Position numbers and translations under genes: made by a program. The notes below the pieces were generated by a model, which worked only from the letters and a program-made list of their open reading frames with translations, was not told the DNA's origin and did no database searches. This document shows positions 12,101-24,100 of a stretch of DNA of 64,000 bases, piece by piece. Position 1 is the first letter of the stretch, and each line of letters starts with the position of its first letter. This DNA is from Symbiodinium natans (Eukaryota; Sar; Dinophyceae; Suessiales; Symbiodiniaceae), in contig CAJNDS010000502.1 of the NCBI GenBank assembly GCA_905221605.1, forward strand, positions 508,501-572,500, read 5' to 3'.

Positions 12101-15100
12101 TGTACGTAGTATCGCAGTCAGCTCACAGCATTCCAGGCAGCAAGCATGGCTGAAGATTCGCCCACCACAGACGAAGCCGGTGTTTTTGACTTCAGCCCTT
12201 CTCTTTGGCAGCTACCAATACTGATGCTCTGCCTTTGCAATGCGATGCTGGACAGTCTGGGATTCAAAGATAATGACACCAAGGTATTCGGTTGATCGTA
12301 CGACGGAGATGTGATTTGTTTTCATTTGAAGATTGAATTTCAAATGCCTCGCATTTGTGTTAATCGTAGTACGTTTTTGTCGGGTCTTTCTATTTTGAGA
12401 TCCATGCACGGTCAAAATGGCAAACCCTAAACCCTAAACCCTAAAACCTAAACCCGAAACCCGAAACCCTAAACCCTGAACCCTGAACCCTGAACCCTAA
12501 ACCCTAAACCTCAAGACTCCAGAGCCCCTGAAGCCTTGTTTTACCTTACTGAGGCCATCTCGCCTCTTCCCTACCTGGGGCGATCCATGTGCCTGGCCTG
12601 TCTTTGGTGTTGTAAACAAAGGGGTTTAGGGTTTAGGGTTTCGGGTTTAGGGTTTAGGGTTTAGGGTTTAGGGCTAGTGGCTGGCCTGTCTTTGGTGTTG
12701 CAACAGAGGGGTCGGAAGAATTACTACTAGTATTCCCTGATGGTCCGTTTAGAACTATACTATATTATACTATATTAGGGTTTAAACCCTAAGCCCTAAG
12801 CCCTAAACCCCAAACCCCAAACCCTAAACCCTAAACCCCAAGCCCTAAGCCCTAAACCCTAAGCCCTAAACCCTAAACCCTAAGCTCTATTCTAATTATT
12901 CAGGCTCCTACATTGATTTTCGTGTCTCGTGTCGCAGCAGGGGTTTTCGGGGTTCGGGGTTTCGGGTTTTTGCGCAAGGGGTTGCAGCAAGGCTTCCGGG
13001 TATGCGGCTTCAGGGCATCAGAGCTTGGAGGGTTTAGGGTTTAGGTCCGCGAGTCGGCATCGGTGAGAGGTTGGAAACTTGAGAAGTGTAACCTATGGGT
13101 TACATGTATCTTGCTTAGGGTTATAGCCGCAGTGGCTGCTGGCCCTACCTCTACATCCACGCGCCTTCAAGTAGGTTGCTGAGCAGATTGCGTTTCTGTT
13201 TTGAAAAGGCAGGAAAGCTCAACCTTTGTGTTTTTTTACCTGTTGGGGCAAGGCTAATGCCAACTGCAGCTTGGTTTAGCACGTTTAACGGTCTTGGGGG
13301 GGGGGGCGGGGGTAAACACGCCCATTCATATGGCGACCTTGCCCAAAACATAGGCATTTTCGACATAACCCTAAACCCTAAACCCTAAACCCTAAACCCT
13401 AAACCCTAAACCCTAAACCCTAAACCCTAAACCCTAAACCCTAAACCCTAAACCCTAAACCCTAAACCCTAAACCCTAAACCCTAGACGGCTTAATTTAT
13501 TCTCAAAATACGGAAGCCCTCAACTTCTTGGGTGCACCGGTGCACCTAAGGATGGTTCTGGGCCTCGACACAGTCAAGGCGGGCGAAGTGGCAACAATGG
13601 CAGTCAGGGTTTAGGGTTTGGGGTTTAGGGTTTAGGGTTTGGGGGTTTGGGGTTTAGGGTTTAGGGTTTAGGGTTTGGGGTTTGGGGGTTGGGGTTTAGG
13701 GTTTGGGGTTTAGGGTTTAGGGTTTAGGCTCCAAGCCCTAAACCCCCCACCTACAAAGCCCCAAACACCTTCAATTCTCAAATCCCTCCTGTCCCTTGCG
13801 TCCCTCTTTTGCATTCAAGCGCTTTTGGAGTATCTCAACATCATGAGTGCTTGGGTTTCAGGGGGAGGGAGGACGAGGAGGAGCAGGGGGCGGGGAGTGG
13901 GGAAAAGCGGGGACGGAGGACTCTATCTTTGAAGAGCCAGTGAACAATGTTCCTAAGCGAAAGCCGTCTCCAGAACAGCAAGAGAACGAAAATCGAAGAA
14001 CAAGCCGACAAGCCAGGAAAGCTTCCTACTCTTTCCACAACACCCTCAATGGGAAACGAGTTTGGGGGCAGGGCCCATGGCCTCTGTCAACCCCAAGCCA
14101 TGTTTTTTTCATAATACACAGAGGAATAAGGTCTAAGGGTAGAGACCCTAATCCCCGGCAGTGGCTTTCTCGAGGCAGTGGTTACAAAAAGGGGGCTTTT
14201 CAAGGCTTTAGGACCCTGGAGCCCCTAAACCCTAAACCCCAAACCCCAAATCGCCAGCAGGCCACGAAAGACTCGCCGATGCTCCAGGCTCTGAGCGCCT
14301 CATGCAATGTCCCGCGCGGCGAGTTTGAAATGCCAGAAGCCCCAAACCCTGCAAGATTCCCCTTAAACCGAAACCCTAGACCCGAAACCCTAAACAACCC
14401 TCAAACCTCAGCACCCGAACCCCCCCCCCTAAATCACTCCTCGCACAAAACCCCTTCGCCTCTCAAATCCGCCCACCCCTTCGAAGTCCTAAACCACCCG
14501 AAAAACAAGCCGTCCAATTTCCGCAAAGATGTTGTGACGGTAGAGGCTACAGTCTTACTTGAAGGTTCATGAGGTAGGGACAAGCAAGCTTATACTTAAC
14601 TCTAAATTCTAGCCTCAATTCCGGCTAGAGGTAAAGGATTTACCCTAAATCCTAAACCTTGGGATGTTCCCCCTTATATTGACAGTCCCTAAATTAGGAT
14701 TACGGCAAACCCCCCCCCCCCCCCCCTTTATAGTCCCTGTTCGTAGAAGGGAGAACATCCCAACCTAAACCTCAACACCCCAAACCCTAAACCCTAAACC
14801 CGAGGGCTTGCAATCTCAAGGAGGCTTGAAGAGCTGAAGGGGTTGAGGCGTCAAGGCTCCTGAGAAACGTGGCAGCAGACTACAAGTGCCCAACGGTGTG
14901 GGGGTTTAGGGTGTGGCTTAGGATGGTAGGGGCTTTTGTTTTTGGTTTCGGGATGTGGCATCAAGATCACAGACGACTTGCAGGGCAAGGCGACCAATCC
15001 ACTCCTGGAATTGGGGCCTTCACTCTTGCGATGGCATTGGAAGGTGCTTTCCTACAGTCCCACCAGGCACAAGAGATATCCTCGTGGCGATCAATGAACT

Positions 15101-18100
15101 ATCTGCTCCTAGGCAAGTGTGATGAAGGTCCCTAAACCCTACACCCTACACCCTAAACCCTAAATCCTAAACCCTAGCCCCTAAGACCCCTTCGCCCCAG
15201 AGTATGCCAGGTCCCCAAATCCGTAGCTAAACCTCCCTGGATGCCTCCCATAGTCCTTACATCTCCCGGAGTCCCTGACGTCAAACCCTTAGTCTAGGGT
15301 TCAAGGGCTTAGGTTCCAGGGTTGAGGGTTTAGGTTTTTTGATTTGGGGGTTTACGATAACAAGGGACCCCAAATTTCGACCCAAATCGCAGGATTCCTG
15401 TATAATCCGAGCTCCTGTTTAATTTAACCCCCCATATTTAAAGAAATTTTTTTTGCCCGGATTCCCGGAAGACTACTTTCCATTACGATGGATTTCGTGT
15501 GGGCCAAACCCTCCACATTTAAAGAAATTTTGTTGGGGGGGGGGTTGTCAAATTTTGAAACTCTGCCTTTCGGAAAGCTTCTTTTTTCTTCTGCTAAGGC
15601 TGTACCTCTCGCCCTGGCCAGGGGCTACAGCATAAAGAGGCTGCACCTGTTTCTCTGGCTCTGCTGCAGGAGGAAGCTTTCACTTCAGGGGCTACACTTC
15701 AGTTGCTACAGCAAAAAGAGGCTGCACCTATGTCTCTGGCTCTACTGCAGGCTCAGGCTGCACCGGATCTGCAGGGAGGTCCTGCAAGAAGCTTCACTTC
15801 GGGGGCCACACTGCAGGGGCTACAGCAAAAAAAGCTGCACCTGTGTCGCTGGCTCTGCTGCAGTCTGCACCGGATCTGCAGGGAGGTCCTGCAGGAAGCT
15901 TCACTTCGGGGGCCACACTGCAGGGGCTACAGCAAAAAAAGGCTGCACCTGTGTCGCTGGCTCTGCTGCAGTCTGCACCGGAGCTGCAGGGAGGTCCTGC
16001 AGGAAGCTTCACTTCGGGGGCCACACTGCAGGGGCTACAGCAAAAAAAGGCTGCACCTGTGTCGCTGGCTCTGCTGCAGGCTGCGCCGGAGCTGCAGGGA
16101 GGTCCTGCAGGAAGCTTCACTTCGGGGGCCACACTTCAGGGGCTAGAGCAGAAAAAAAGGCTACTGACAAGGCTGCATTGTGTGTCTGCCTGTGTCTCTG
16201 CAGGTGCTGGAGCTACTGCTGCATCTGCAAGGGGCTTCTGCTGCGGTGCTTTGGCCTGCTTGTCTCCATAGGCTGCAAGCTGTGCAGCCCTCTGCACCTT
16301 GCTTCGCTGGTACAGCACTGCACCACTGGCTCCATACATGTGCTCCATGTCGAAGCCTTCCTTCTTCAGCCAGTACCTGGTGGCCTTCCATTTGCTGCAG
16401 GAGAGGCAGCCATCTCCTGTCCTGCATCTTGAGCAGGTGCCTCCAGTGTACCCCTCCAGGATCTTCAGGACCTGGCACTGCCCGTTTGCAGCGAGGTTCT
16501 CGAAGCACGGCTTGCCTGCAGGGTCCTTCAGGAGGGATTCTGCAGCTTTCTCTGCAAGGTCCTTCATGTCGCCCTCCTGCATCTTCTTTTTGGCTGCAGC
16601 CAGCTTTGCCTTCGCTTCAGCCAGAATCTGCTTCTCTTGGGCCTTCAGCTTGGCTTCGTCGATCTTGCCCTGCTCCTTCTGCAGAGCTTTGCAAAGCGAC
16701 TGCAATCTCGCAGCCCAAGTGGCTGCAGTGGGCCAGTGGCTCCTGCACCTCTGCTCCACCCAGTGCAGGCAGTACGAGCCACACTGGCCCGTGCCTACAG
16801 GTTGGCGAGCTGCATTTGCTCTTGCCGGCAGGTGCACCCCTGGCAGCAAGGTCTCCAGGAAGAACTCTGCCACCTGTCGAGAGGCTGCCGACTCCACCTG
16901 CAGGCTGTCGTAGTACTTCACCTGCAGAGAGCCAAGTCTGCAAATCTCCACAAGGGTCCAGTGGTGGCCGGCGAAGATCGGCACGAACACCAAGTCCTTC
17001 TGCAACTCTGCCTCCAAGAATGCTCTCCTTCGCTCCTGCATTTCCCCGGCTGCCTGAAGCCACTCTTTATCTCCCAATCCCTCCAGATTGGTTGTCGGAT
17101 CTGCAAGTGCGATAAAGGACTGCACCACATCTGGCCTCAGAAAGCTCACGGAAGCGGCCTTCAAGCCTGGGAGACTCCATTGAAGGAACAGCCAGGCTAC
17201 AGTCATGTGCTGGTCCAGCAACCAGCTGCCATCTGCTCGTGGCACCTCCACATCGTCTCCAAGGTCGTCTCCAAGAGTCTTCAGGGCAGCTTCACGAAGC
17301 CACATCTGCATGTCTGACCGCTTCAGAGACTGCAAGGTCAGCATCTTCAGGTCTGGCAAGATGCTGGTCTGCTCCAGGAACTCCCTCCTGAAGGCCTGCG
17401 AGCCAGGCTGCAGGTCGACATTGAGCAGGTCGGCACTGCCCTGCCAAGCCGACAATGCCACCGCACCTGTTCTGCCGTAGTACTGCTTCCCTGCATGTTC
17501 CGAGCAAACCGTCACCTGCACTTTCTCCTCTGCTGGGTCTAAGGGCTCGGCTGCAGGCGGGGCCGGCGACTCGGACTCCAACTGCTTCAAAGCCTCTTTG
17601 CTGGCCTTCAGGGCCGCCTTCTGCTTCTTGTCCTTCTTCATGGACTTCTCTGAGGCCTGCCTCTGCAGCTTGCCTTTGCCTCCAGCGTACTTCGACTGCT
17701 TCTTCAGCTCGGTCTTCTTCTGGTTCTTCTTCTCCTGCTTCTTCTGCTTCTTGCTCTTTTTCTGCAAGGCTTTCGCGTCCCCCTGCAAGGCTTTCTGCTG
17801 CTCCTTGGAGGGTCTGCCGGGCTGCAAGAGACCCCCACTGCAGTAGGCGCCATGCTCTTCAGAAGCTCGCTTCTGTTGCGTCTTCCGCAACTCCTGCAGC
17901 GCCTCTTTGGCTGCCTTCAGCTCCTTGCGCTTCCTCTTCTGCTTCACCCTGTTCTTGGCCTGCTGCTTCTGGTCTCGCTCTCGCTCGTCTGCTCCAGGCT
18001 GCAAGGCTGCTCTCTTCAGCCTCCTCTGCACTTTGGTGTCGAGGCTCTGGAAGTAGGGCAGGGCCTGCAGCAGAACTTCCTCTTCCAGTTCTTCGACTTC

Positions 18101-21100
18101 GACTTCAAGGTGCATCTCCAGCAACTTCTCTCCATTGAACCTGGCTCTGCTATAGCCTTCATGGTGACAGTAGGCGATCTCGGACTGGGCTGCACGAAGC
18201 TTCGCGTCCTTCAGCTGCTTCAAGGCTTCATCTCGGTGCCTTCTCAGCCATGAAGAGACCTCTCCGCTCCAACCACGTGCTCTGCAACCGGTAGCTGCCT
18301 TGGGGCAGCTCGGCTGCCCAGTCCTGCTTCGCTGCGAGCACGAGCTTCTGCCTCCAGTGCAAGTAGCCATTTCGTCGGAGGCACGGCAAGCTCCACGGTC
18401 TCTGCTCCTCTCTCTCCATCTGCGAAGCCCAGGCTGCATCCAGCATGCGAGCAAGCGAAGCAACACTGCACTTGAAGGTGGGTCTGCAGCCAGTGGCAGC
18501 AGCAGTCTGCTTCATTCTCTTCTTTTCTTCTGCTTGTGCTGCCTTCAAGCTCGCCTTCAGACTCATTGCGAAGTCTGTATCTGTAGGCTGCACCAGGTCG
18601 GTGATGCCTCCACGGATCTTCACACCGATCTGGCGGGCGAGCTTCATGGAGACCTGCACTTCTGGACTCCAGCTGGACCCCACAGAGTCTCGAACCCAGA
18701 TGCTGCATGGGAACTGCTGGCCCTGCTCCTGCAACATCCACTGCTGAATGACTGAATCCGTCACCGCAGCTGGCTGCCCGTAGATCTCCCAGTTCTGCAG
18801 CAGCCCCTGCGATCGGATCTTCCTCCAGGGCTCCAGGATCCTGCCTGCACTGCGGCCTTTCTCCCTCACGAAGACTTTGCCTGCAGCTTCAAACTGCTCG
18901 TTCTCTTTCCACGTTCCATCTTCAGCAATGTTGCTCAGTCTGCAATGGCTCGCAGTCTTCACTATCAAAGCCGGTCGCCGCTGCTCGGCTTGAGGGTCTG
19001 CGCCTGGCTTCAAATAGTTCTTGAGGATCAGGCGATGCTCCACAGTGCACCTCCACTTCTCGTCTTCGGAAGCACCTACACCTCGCCGCAAAGTGGTGTC
19101 TCCACCACTTTGCTCGGCCTGCAAGACCTGGACCACAGCCTTCTGAACTTCTGCCTCTTCTGCCTTAGCAGTGTCTGCTTCAGTGTCTGCTGCCCCCTGC
19201 TCATCCTCTATCTCCTTGGCGTGCTGCAGGAGGTCTGAAGCTTCTGCGACGGCCTTCTGCATCCTCTCCTCCTCCAGCTTCTTGAAGTCTGCTGTCTTCA
19301 GCCGAGAGCTTTTGGCCTTCTCGAACTCTGCAAATATCTGCGGGCCTCGACTCATCTTCAACCAGCAAGGTATCTGGTCGCTCCACCCGATCACCAGGTC
19401 CTCCCGTCGGGACACAAAGTCTGCAGGAGAGTCCACGAACTGCTAAAGGTCTGCCTCGCTGCCGAATGCTGTGAGTTGGAGAGCAGCGTCGAACTCCATC
19501 CAGGTTTCCATGACATTCTGCTCTTCTTCCTGCATCGTGAGCGTGGTGAGGCGGCCCGGTCGGTGCAGTCGCCCCTTCACACTCTTCAGCAGTCTGGCTC
19601 CAAAACTCTTTCTTTTCACCAGGTTCTCTGTGAGCCTCTGCAGTCTGTCCTTGCATTCTGCAAGCCTCTGCTTCGCTTCTATGTCCGGCAGGCCCTCCAC
19701 ATACTCTTCAAGATTCTGCACGAGCTCGAAACCAGGCAGGTTGTACTCCGTCTGATCAAGCTCTGGCTTCTTCACAGGGGCTGCATAGCCTTGCTCCTTC
19801 CTCTGCAGAAGGGTGACTTCGTCCTGCAGGTCGTCCAGAAAGGCCTCCAGCAGATCGGTACCGTCCACTGCATGCTGCATCATTCGCTCTCTCTCCAGCC
19901 AAGCCTTGACTCTCTGCTTGTTGGCAGCAAAGGCATCTTTCCTGCCTGCGCCCTGCTTTCTGCACCCTCGGCCGAGCATGTTCCCTCGCTTCAGATGCTG
20001 GTTCGCTACTCCATGTCTCTTCGTCTGCACGTGGGCTCCAAGCTGCAGCTGTTTGGCTCGCTCATGCCACACTTCACGATTCTCCAGGATTTTCTTCAGA
20101 GTCTTCCATGGCTTCTGGTAAGTCGACACTGCAACACGCTTGAACTCGGCTGGGCTTGCTGCAGCCTCGCTCAGCTTCACGAGTTCGTCTGCAAGGACGG
20201 CCTTGGTTCCTGCAGTTTCTTCCACTCGCCTCCTCTTGAAGGAGGCTCTGCTCTTCTTCGCAAGGCCTACAACCAAGTCCTGTGTCTGCACAGGCTGCTT
20301 CCTTGGTGCGCCAGGCGTGCCTCTCAGAGCTGCATGCTCTCTGATCTTCTGCTGCAGCTCTTCAGGCGTCAAGAGAACCAGCTGCTGTCCTGCCGCTCTC
20401 GCTTCCTGCAGCTTACTTCTTGCTTGCTTGTTCTCCAGCAGTCGCTGCAGCATTGTCGGTGGTGCTGCAGCCTTCACCTTGAAAAAGCTACCTAGAGTAC
20501 TTTGCTTCTGCAGCTTCGCCTGCTTGTCTTCAGCTTCCTGCACCTCTTCAGGAGAAAAACAGATGTTTTTTTAATTAAGAAGTACGTGCGACAGCAAGCA
20601 AACTTTCCATAAATGTGAACCATTAACATAATAGCGCCAGAATTATGGGAGGCCCTGGCCCGTGGGGAGCCCTGGTCCTGTAGTCTTTAAAGAAGCCTTG
20701 AAGCTTAAAAGGAAAAGCTTTAAGGAAGCCGGGGCTTCGGTTTTCTGGAAGCTGAGGGCCTTCAGAAAGCAAGGATTTCTTATGTGATTGCTTACTGGAG
20801 GAGAGAAATTTTCATTCTTTCCTGAGCTACCCCTTACGGGCTCTGGCCGGGAAAGGCGGAGTCACATTTATAGAATGGGGCCAGAATTATGGGAAGCCCC
20901 GGCCCGCGGGGGGGAGCCCTGGTCTTGTAGTCTTTAAAGAAGCCTTGAAGCTTAAAAGGAAAAGCTTTAAGGAAGCCGGGGCTTCGGTTTTCTGGAAGCT
21001 GAGGGCCTTCAGAAAGCAAGGGTTTCTTATGTGATTGCTTACTGGAGGAGAGAAATTTTCATTCTTTCCTGAGCTACCCCTTACGGGCTCTGGCCGGGAA

Positions 21101-24100
21101 AGGCGGAGTCACATTTATAGAATGGGACCAGAATTATGGGAAGCCCCGGCCCGCGGGGGGGGAGCCCTGGTCTTGTAGTCTTTAAAGAAGCCTTGAAGCT
21201 TAAAAGGAAAAGCTTTAAGGAAGCCGGGGCTTCGGTTTTCTGGAAGCTGAGGGCCTTCAGAAAGCAAGGATTCTTATGTTTAAGCTGAGACCCTTCAGAA
21301 AGCTATGGAAAGCATGCTTGCTGTCACGGCTCTATTTAAAAACAAACAGGCCTTGGCGGACAGAACAAGTCTGCTGTCTTCGGTCTGCTGTCTTCGGTCT
21401 GCTCCTCTTCACTTTCAGAAAGAACCACCTCTCCTGCCTGCTGCAAAGCAGGTGCTGCTCCAAGCACCTGCAACACATCGGTTGCTGGCAGCAATCTACT
21501 TTTCTCACCTAATTACCACTGCAGAGCTGCTCAGAACAGAAGTTTCACTGCAGTTCTTTAATACAATCGCTTCACTGCCTGCAGCTTCAAGCTGCGAGTC
21601 TGCATCTCCACACACAAGCATGCTGCACACTCTGCGAACATAAGAGAAACCATCACAAGACTGCACAGTGGCTTCAAGTTTGGCTGCCGCCTCCTCACTA
21701 CACATCTGGCAGCAAGGACTCTGCAGATTCGCCTCCGTGCTGCAGGCAGGGGCAGCTGAGTCTGCGCCCAAAACCATCACTGCATCTGCTCTTCGTGCCA
21801 GCCGCTCTGCTCCATCTTGCTGCAGCAACAAGTAACTGGCAGCATGTCTGCAGCAGACCTTCAGCATCACCAGACCATCTGGCTCAGCAGGTCCTGGTAT
21901 CTCCAGAAAGACCAACTGTGCAGCACCTTCACAGTACTCACAGTCTGCAGCATCTCCATGGTCTGCAGGGACTAGCAGGTCTCTATCATCATCTGCAGCT
22001 TCGACCATGACGAAGCCGTCGTCTGTCTCCATGGCTGCATCGTGGCCACTGCTCATCATTGCAGTCTTCTGCACTAGTTATCTACTTCACTGCAGCAAAC
22101 ACAGCTGCTGCACTTCTTCATGTTTCTTGTGCTGCCTCTTGCTGCAGTCTTTGCTCGTCAACAAAACCCCAAAACCCTGCAAGCCTCTGCAGCACCTCGG
22201 GCTTCATCTTCACATCCAGCCTGCAGTGCGGTTTAGGGTTTAGGGTTTAGGGTTTAGGGTTTAGGGTTTAGGGTTTAATTTAGGGTTTAGGGTTTAGGGT
22301 TTAGGGTTTAGGGTTTAGGGTCTGGGTTTAGGGTCTAGGGTCTAGGGTTTAGGGTTTAGGGTTTAGGGTGGGTTGGCTTTAGGGTTTAGGGTTTACGGTT
22401 TTAGGGTTTAGGGTTTACAGGGTTTCGGGCTTAATTAGGGTTTAGGGTTGACGAAACCCTAATTAAACCCCAAACCCTCAACCCTCAACCCTCAAACCTA
22501 AACCCATAAGCGCCTAAACCTTAAACCACTAACCCTAAACCCTCAACCCTCAACCCTAAACCCATAAGCCCCTAAACCCTGAACCACTAACCCTAAACCC
22601 TAATTAAACCCGAAACCCTCAACCCTCAAACCTCAACCCATAAGCCCCTAAACCCTAAACCACTATGCCCCAGACCCTAAACCCTCGACCCTACTAAGCT
22701 CTAAACCTGAAGCTTTAAGCCCTGCACGTGCTCATGCCTGAAGGACGAAGTGAAACTGCCAGACACTACGCGCCGCGTCTGCATTAGATCAAGTGAATGA
22801 GTTCGTAAGTGTGCTTGAGTGAGTGAGTGAGTGTGAGTGAGTGAGTGTGTGAGTGATTGTGAGTGAGTATTGAGTGAGTGAATGTGTGTGTGAGTGAGTG
22901 AGTGTGTGAGTGAGTGAGTGTGAATGTGAGTGAGTAAGTATGAGTGAGTGTGAGCGAGTGAGTGTGAGCAAGTGTACCCACCCCCCAGGTCCATGGTCTC
23001 TAACCCTAAACCATAAACCATTTCTAACCCGAAACCCTAAACCGGGCATTGCTTGATGCCTTGGGGGGGGAGGGGCAGAGCTATGCGGGACCTACATCGT
23101 ATTTAAAAGCAGAGCTGACATGTGAGCTTTTCGCATGAACCTGATCCCAAAACCAAATGGCTGTGGGACTTCCCGACAACGAAAGTCGACTCAACAGTGA
23201 GTGAGTGTGTGTGAGTGAGTGTGAGTGAGTGTGTGAGTGAGTGTGAGTGAGTGTGAGTGAGTGTGAGTGAGTGAGTGTGAGTGAGTGTGAGTGAGTGAGT
23301 GTGAGTGAGTGAGTGTGTGTGAGTGAGTGTGAATGTGAGTGAGTAAGTATGAGTGAGTGTGATGAGTGTGAGTGAGTGTGGGTGAGTTTCTGAGTGAGTG
23401 TGAGTGTGGGAGGAGGAGGGAGGAAAAGGGAGGAGGGAGGAGGAGGGAGGAGGAAGGAGGAGGAGGGAGCAGGCGGGACAGCCCCAAAAACAAGAACCCC
23501 ACACAAAGATGTGGGGAAAAACATCAGTACCAAGAAGCTGCCTGTAAGTATATGGCATTCAAAAAACACATGTCCCTAGATCCTGAACTCTATATACGTA
23601 CCCTAATTACGTCCGAAACTGTAACCATACACGAAACACCGGGATCCTAAAGTTCATTACTAACTAGATCAAGATCACAAACCATACCCCACGAAACAAA
23701 GCAAGAAGGTTTATCGAAAACGTGGCATCCCTAAGCTGCACAGATTTCACCTCAGACCTTACAGTACACGATGCCAAGGGCCTCGTCCTTGGTCCTTCTT
23801 CACAAGGCCATGCAGGGCCTAAGGGTCTTGCTATCAGGGAGTAACCAAAGATGGAGCGGCAATCCCATGTGCTATGTAAGCTTGATGAACGATCGAATTT
23901 GATGGAAGTTCATGAGAAACAAAGGTTTTGTTGCAGAGCTGGATGGGTTTGTGCTTCATAATTTTGGCACAGACGGAAGGCGCATGAAGAACGCGAGACA
24001 TTTAACTCCGTCAGCTGATGAAGTTTGCCGCAGTGCTCTCTTTAAATAGACCCTAAGCCCCTAAGCCCTAAAATTCTGAGAAGATGTGCTGCAGCGGACA

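Larger units (their letters stand above)
10875..15440. other. Long Argonaute intron, left part: repeats, no clear gene
   Basis: This is mainly TTTAGGG-sense repeats near the donor (10880-11150), then mixed short elements. Perfect CCCTAAA runs at 13366-13486, and TTTAGGG/TTTGGGG runs at 13605-13730. Unique pieces at 12010-12415, 13840-14060 and 14870-15130 have open frames of 60-240 codons but poor codon bias and no recognisable domain. I do not call genes there. Confidence 0.6.
15440..22229 (-). mobile_element. CTGCA-rich insertion with DDE transposase and Ulp1-like protease genes
   Basis: The block differs sharply from its surroundings. It has no telomere-type repeats, CTGCAG/TGCA words are extremely common, and coding frames are all on the minus strand. 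In transcription order it holds a small Cys-containing ORF (22059-21505), a 245-bp tandem repeat, a pogo-like transposase (20543-18228), a Ulp1-like protease (about 18439-16136) and a 108-bp tandem array. It lies in the intron between Argonaute exons 10874 and 24720. Terminal inverted repeats were not identified, so the ends are approximate: the right edge is the abrupt switch to TTTAGGG at 22230. Confidence 0.6.

Noticed and set aside
13847-14572. 241-codon plus-strand frame
   Set aside because: First 70 codons look protein-like (EEPVNNVPKRKPSPEQQ), but the rest runs through telomere-type repeat translated as TLNPKPQTPN; no supporting motif.
15488-16432. Plus-strand 314-codon frame over the 108-bp array
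   Set aside because: The repeat is open in most frames; neighbouring protease and transposase motifs are on the minus strand, so this frame is a shadow.
16180-20574. Several 100-340 codon plus-strand frames
   Set aside because: Antisense shadows of the protease and transposase; no domain motifs, and rich in Leu/Cys/His from CTGCA words.
20637-21270. CRISPR-like array (also the telomere arrays)
   Set aside because: Units are 245 bp, or 7-9 bp without spacers, in a eukaryotic intron context; no cas genes.
22701-23569. Long Leu-Thr-His-Ser reading frames on the minus strand
   Set aside because: Direct translation of the GAGT microsatellite; no codon bias and frames open in several phases.
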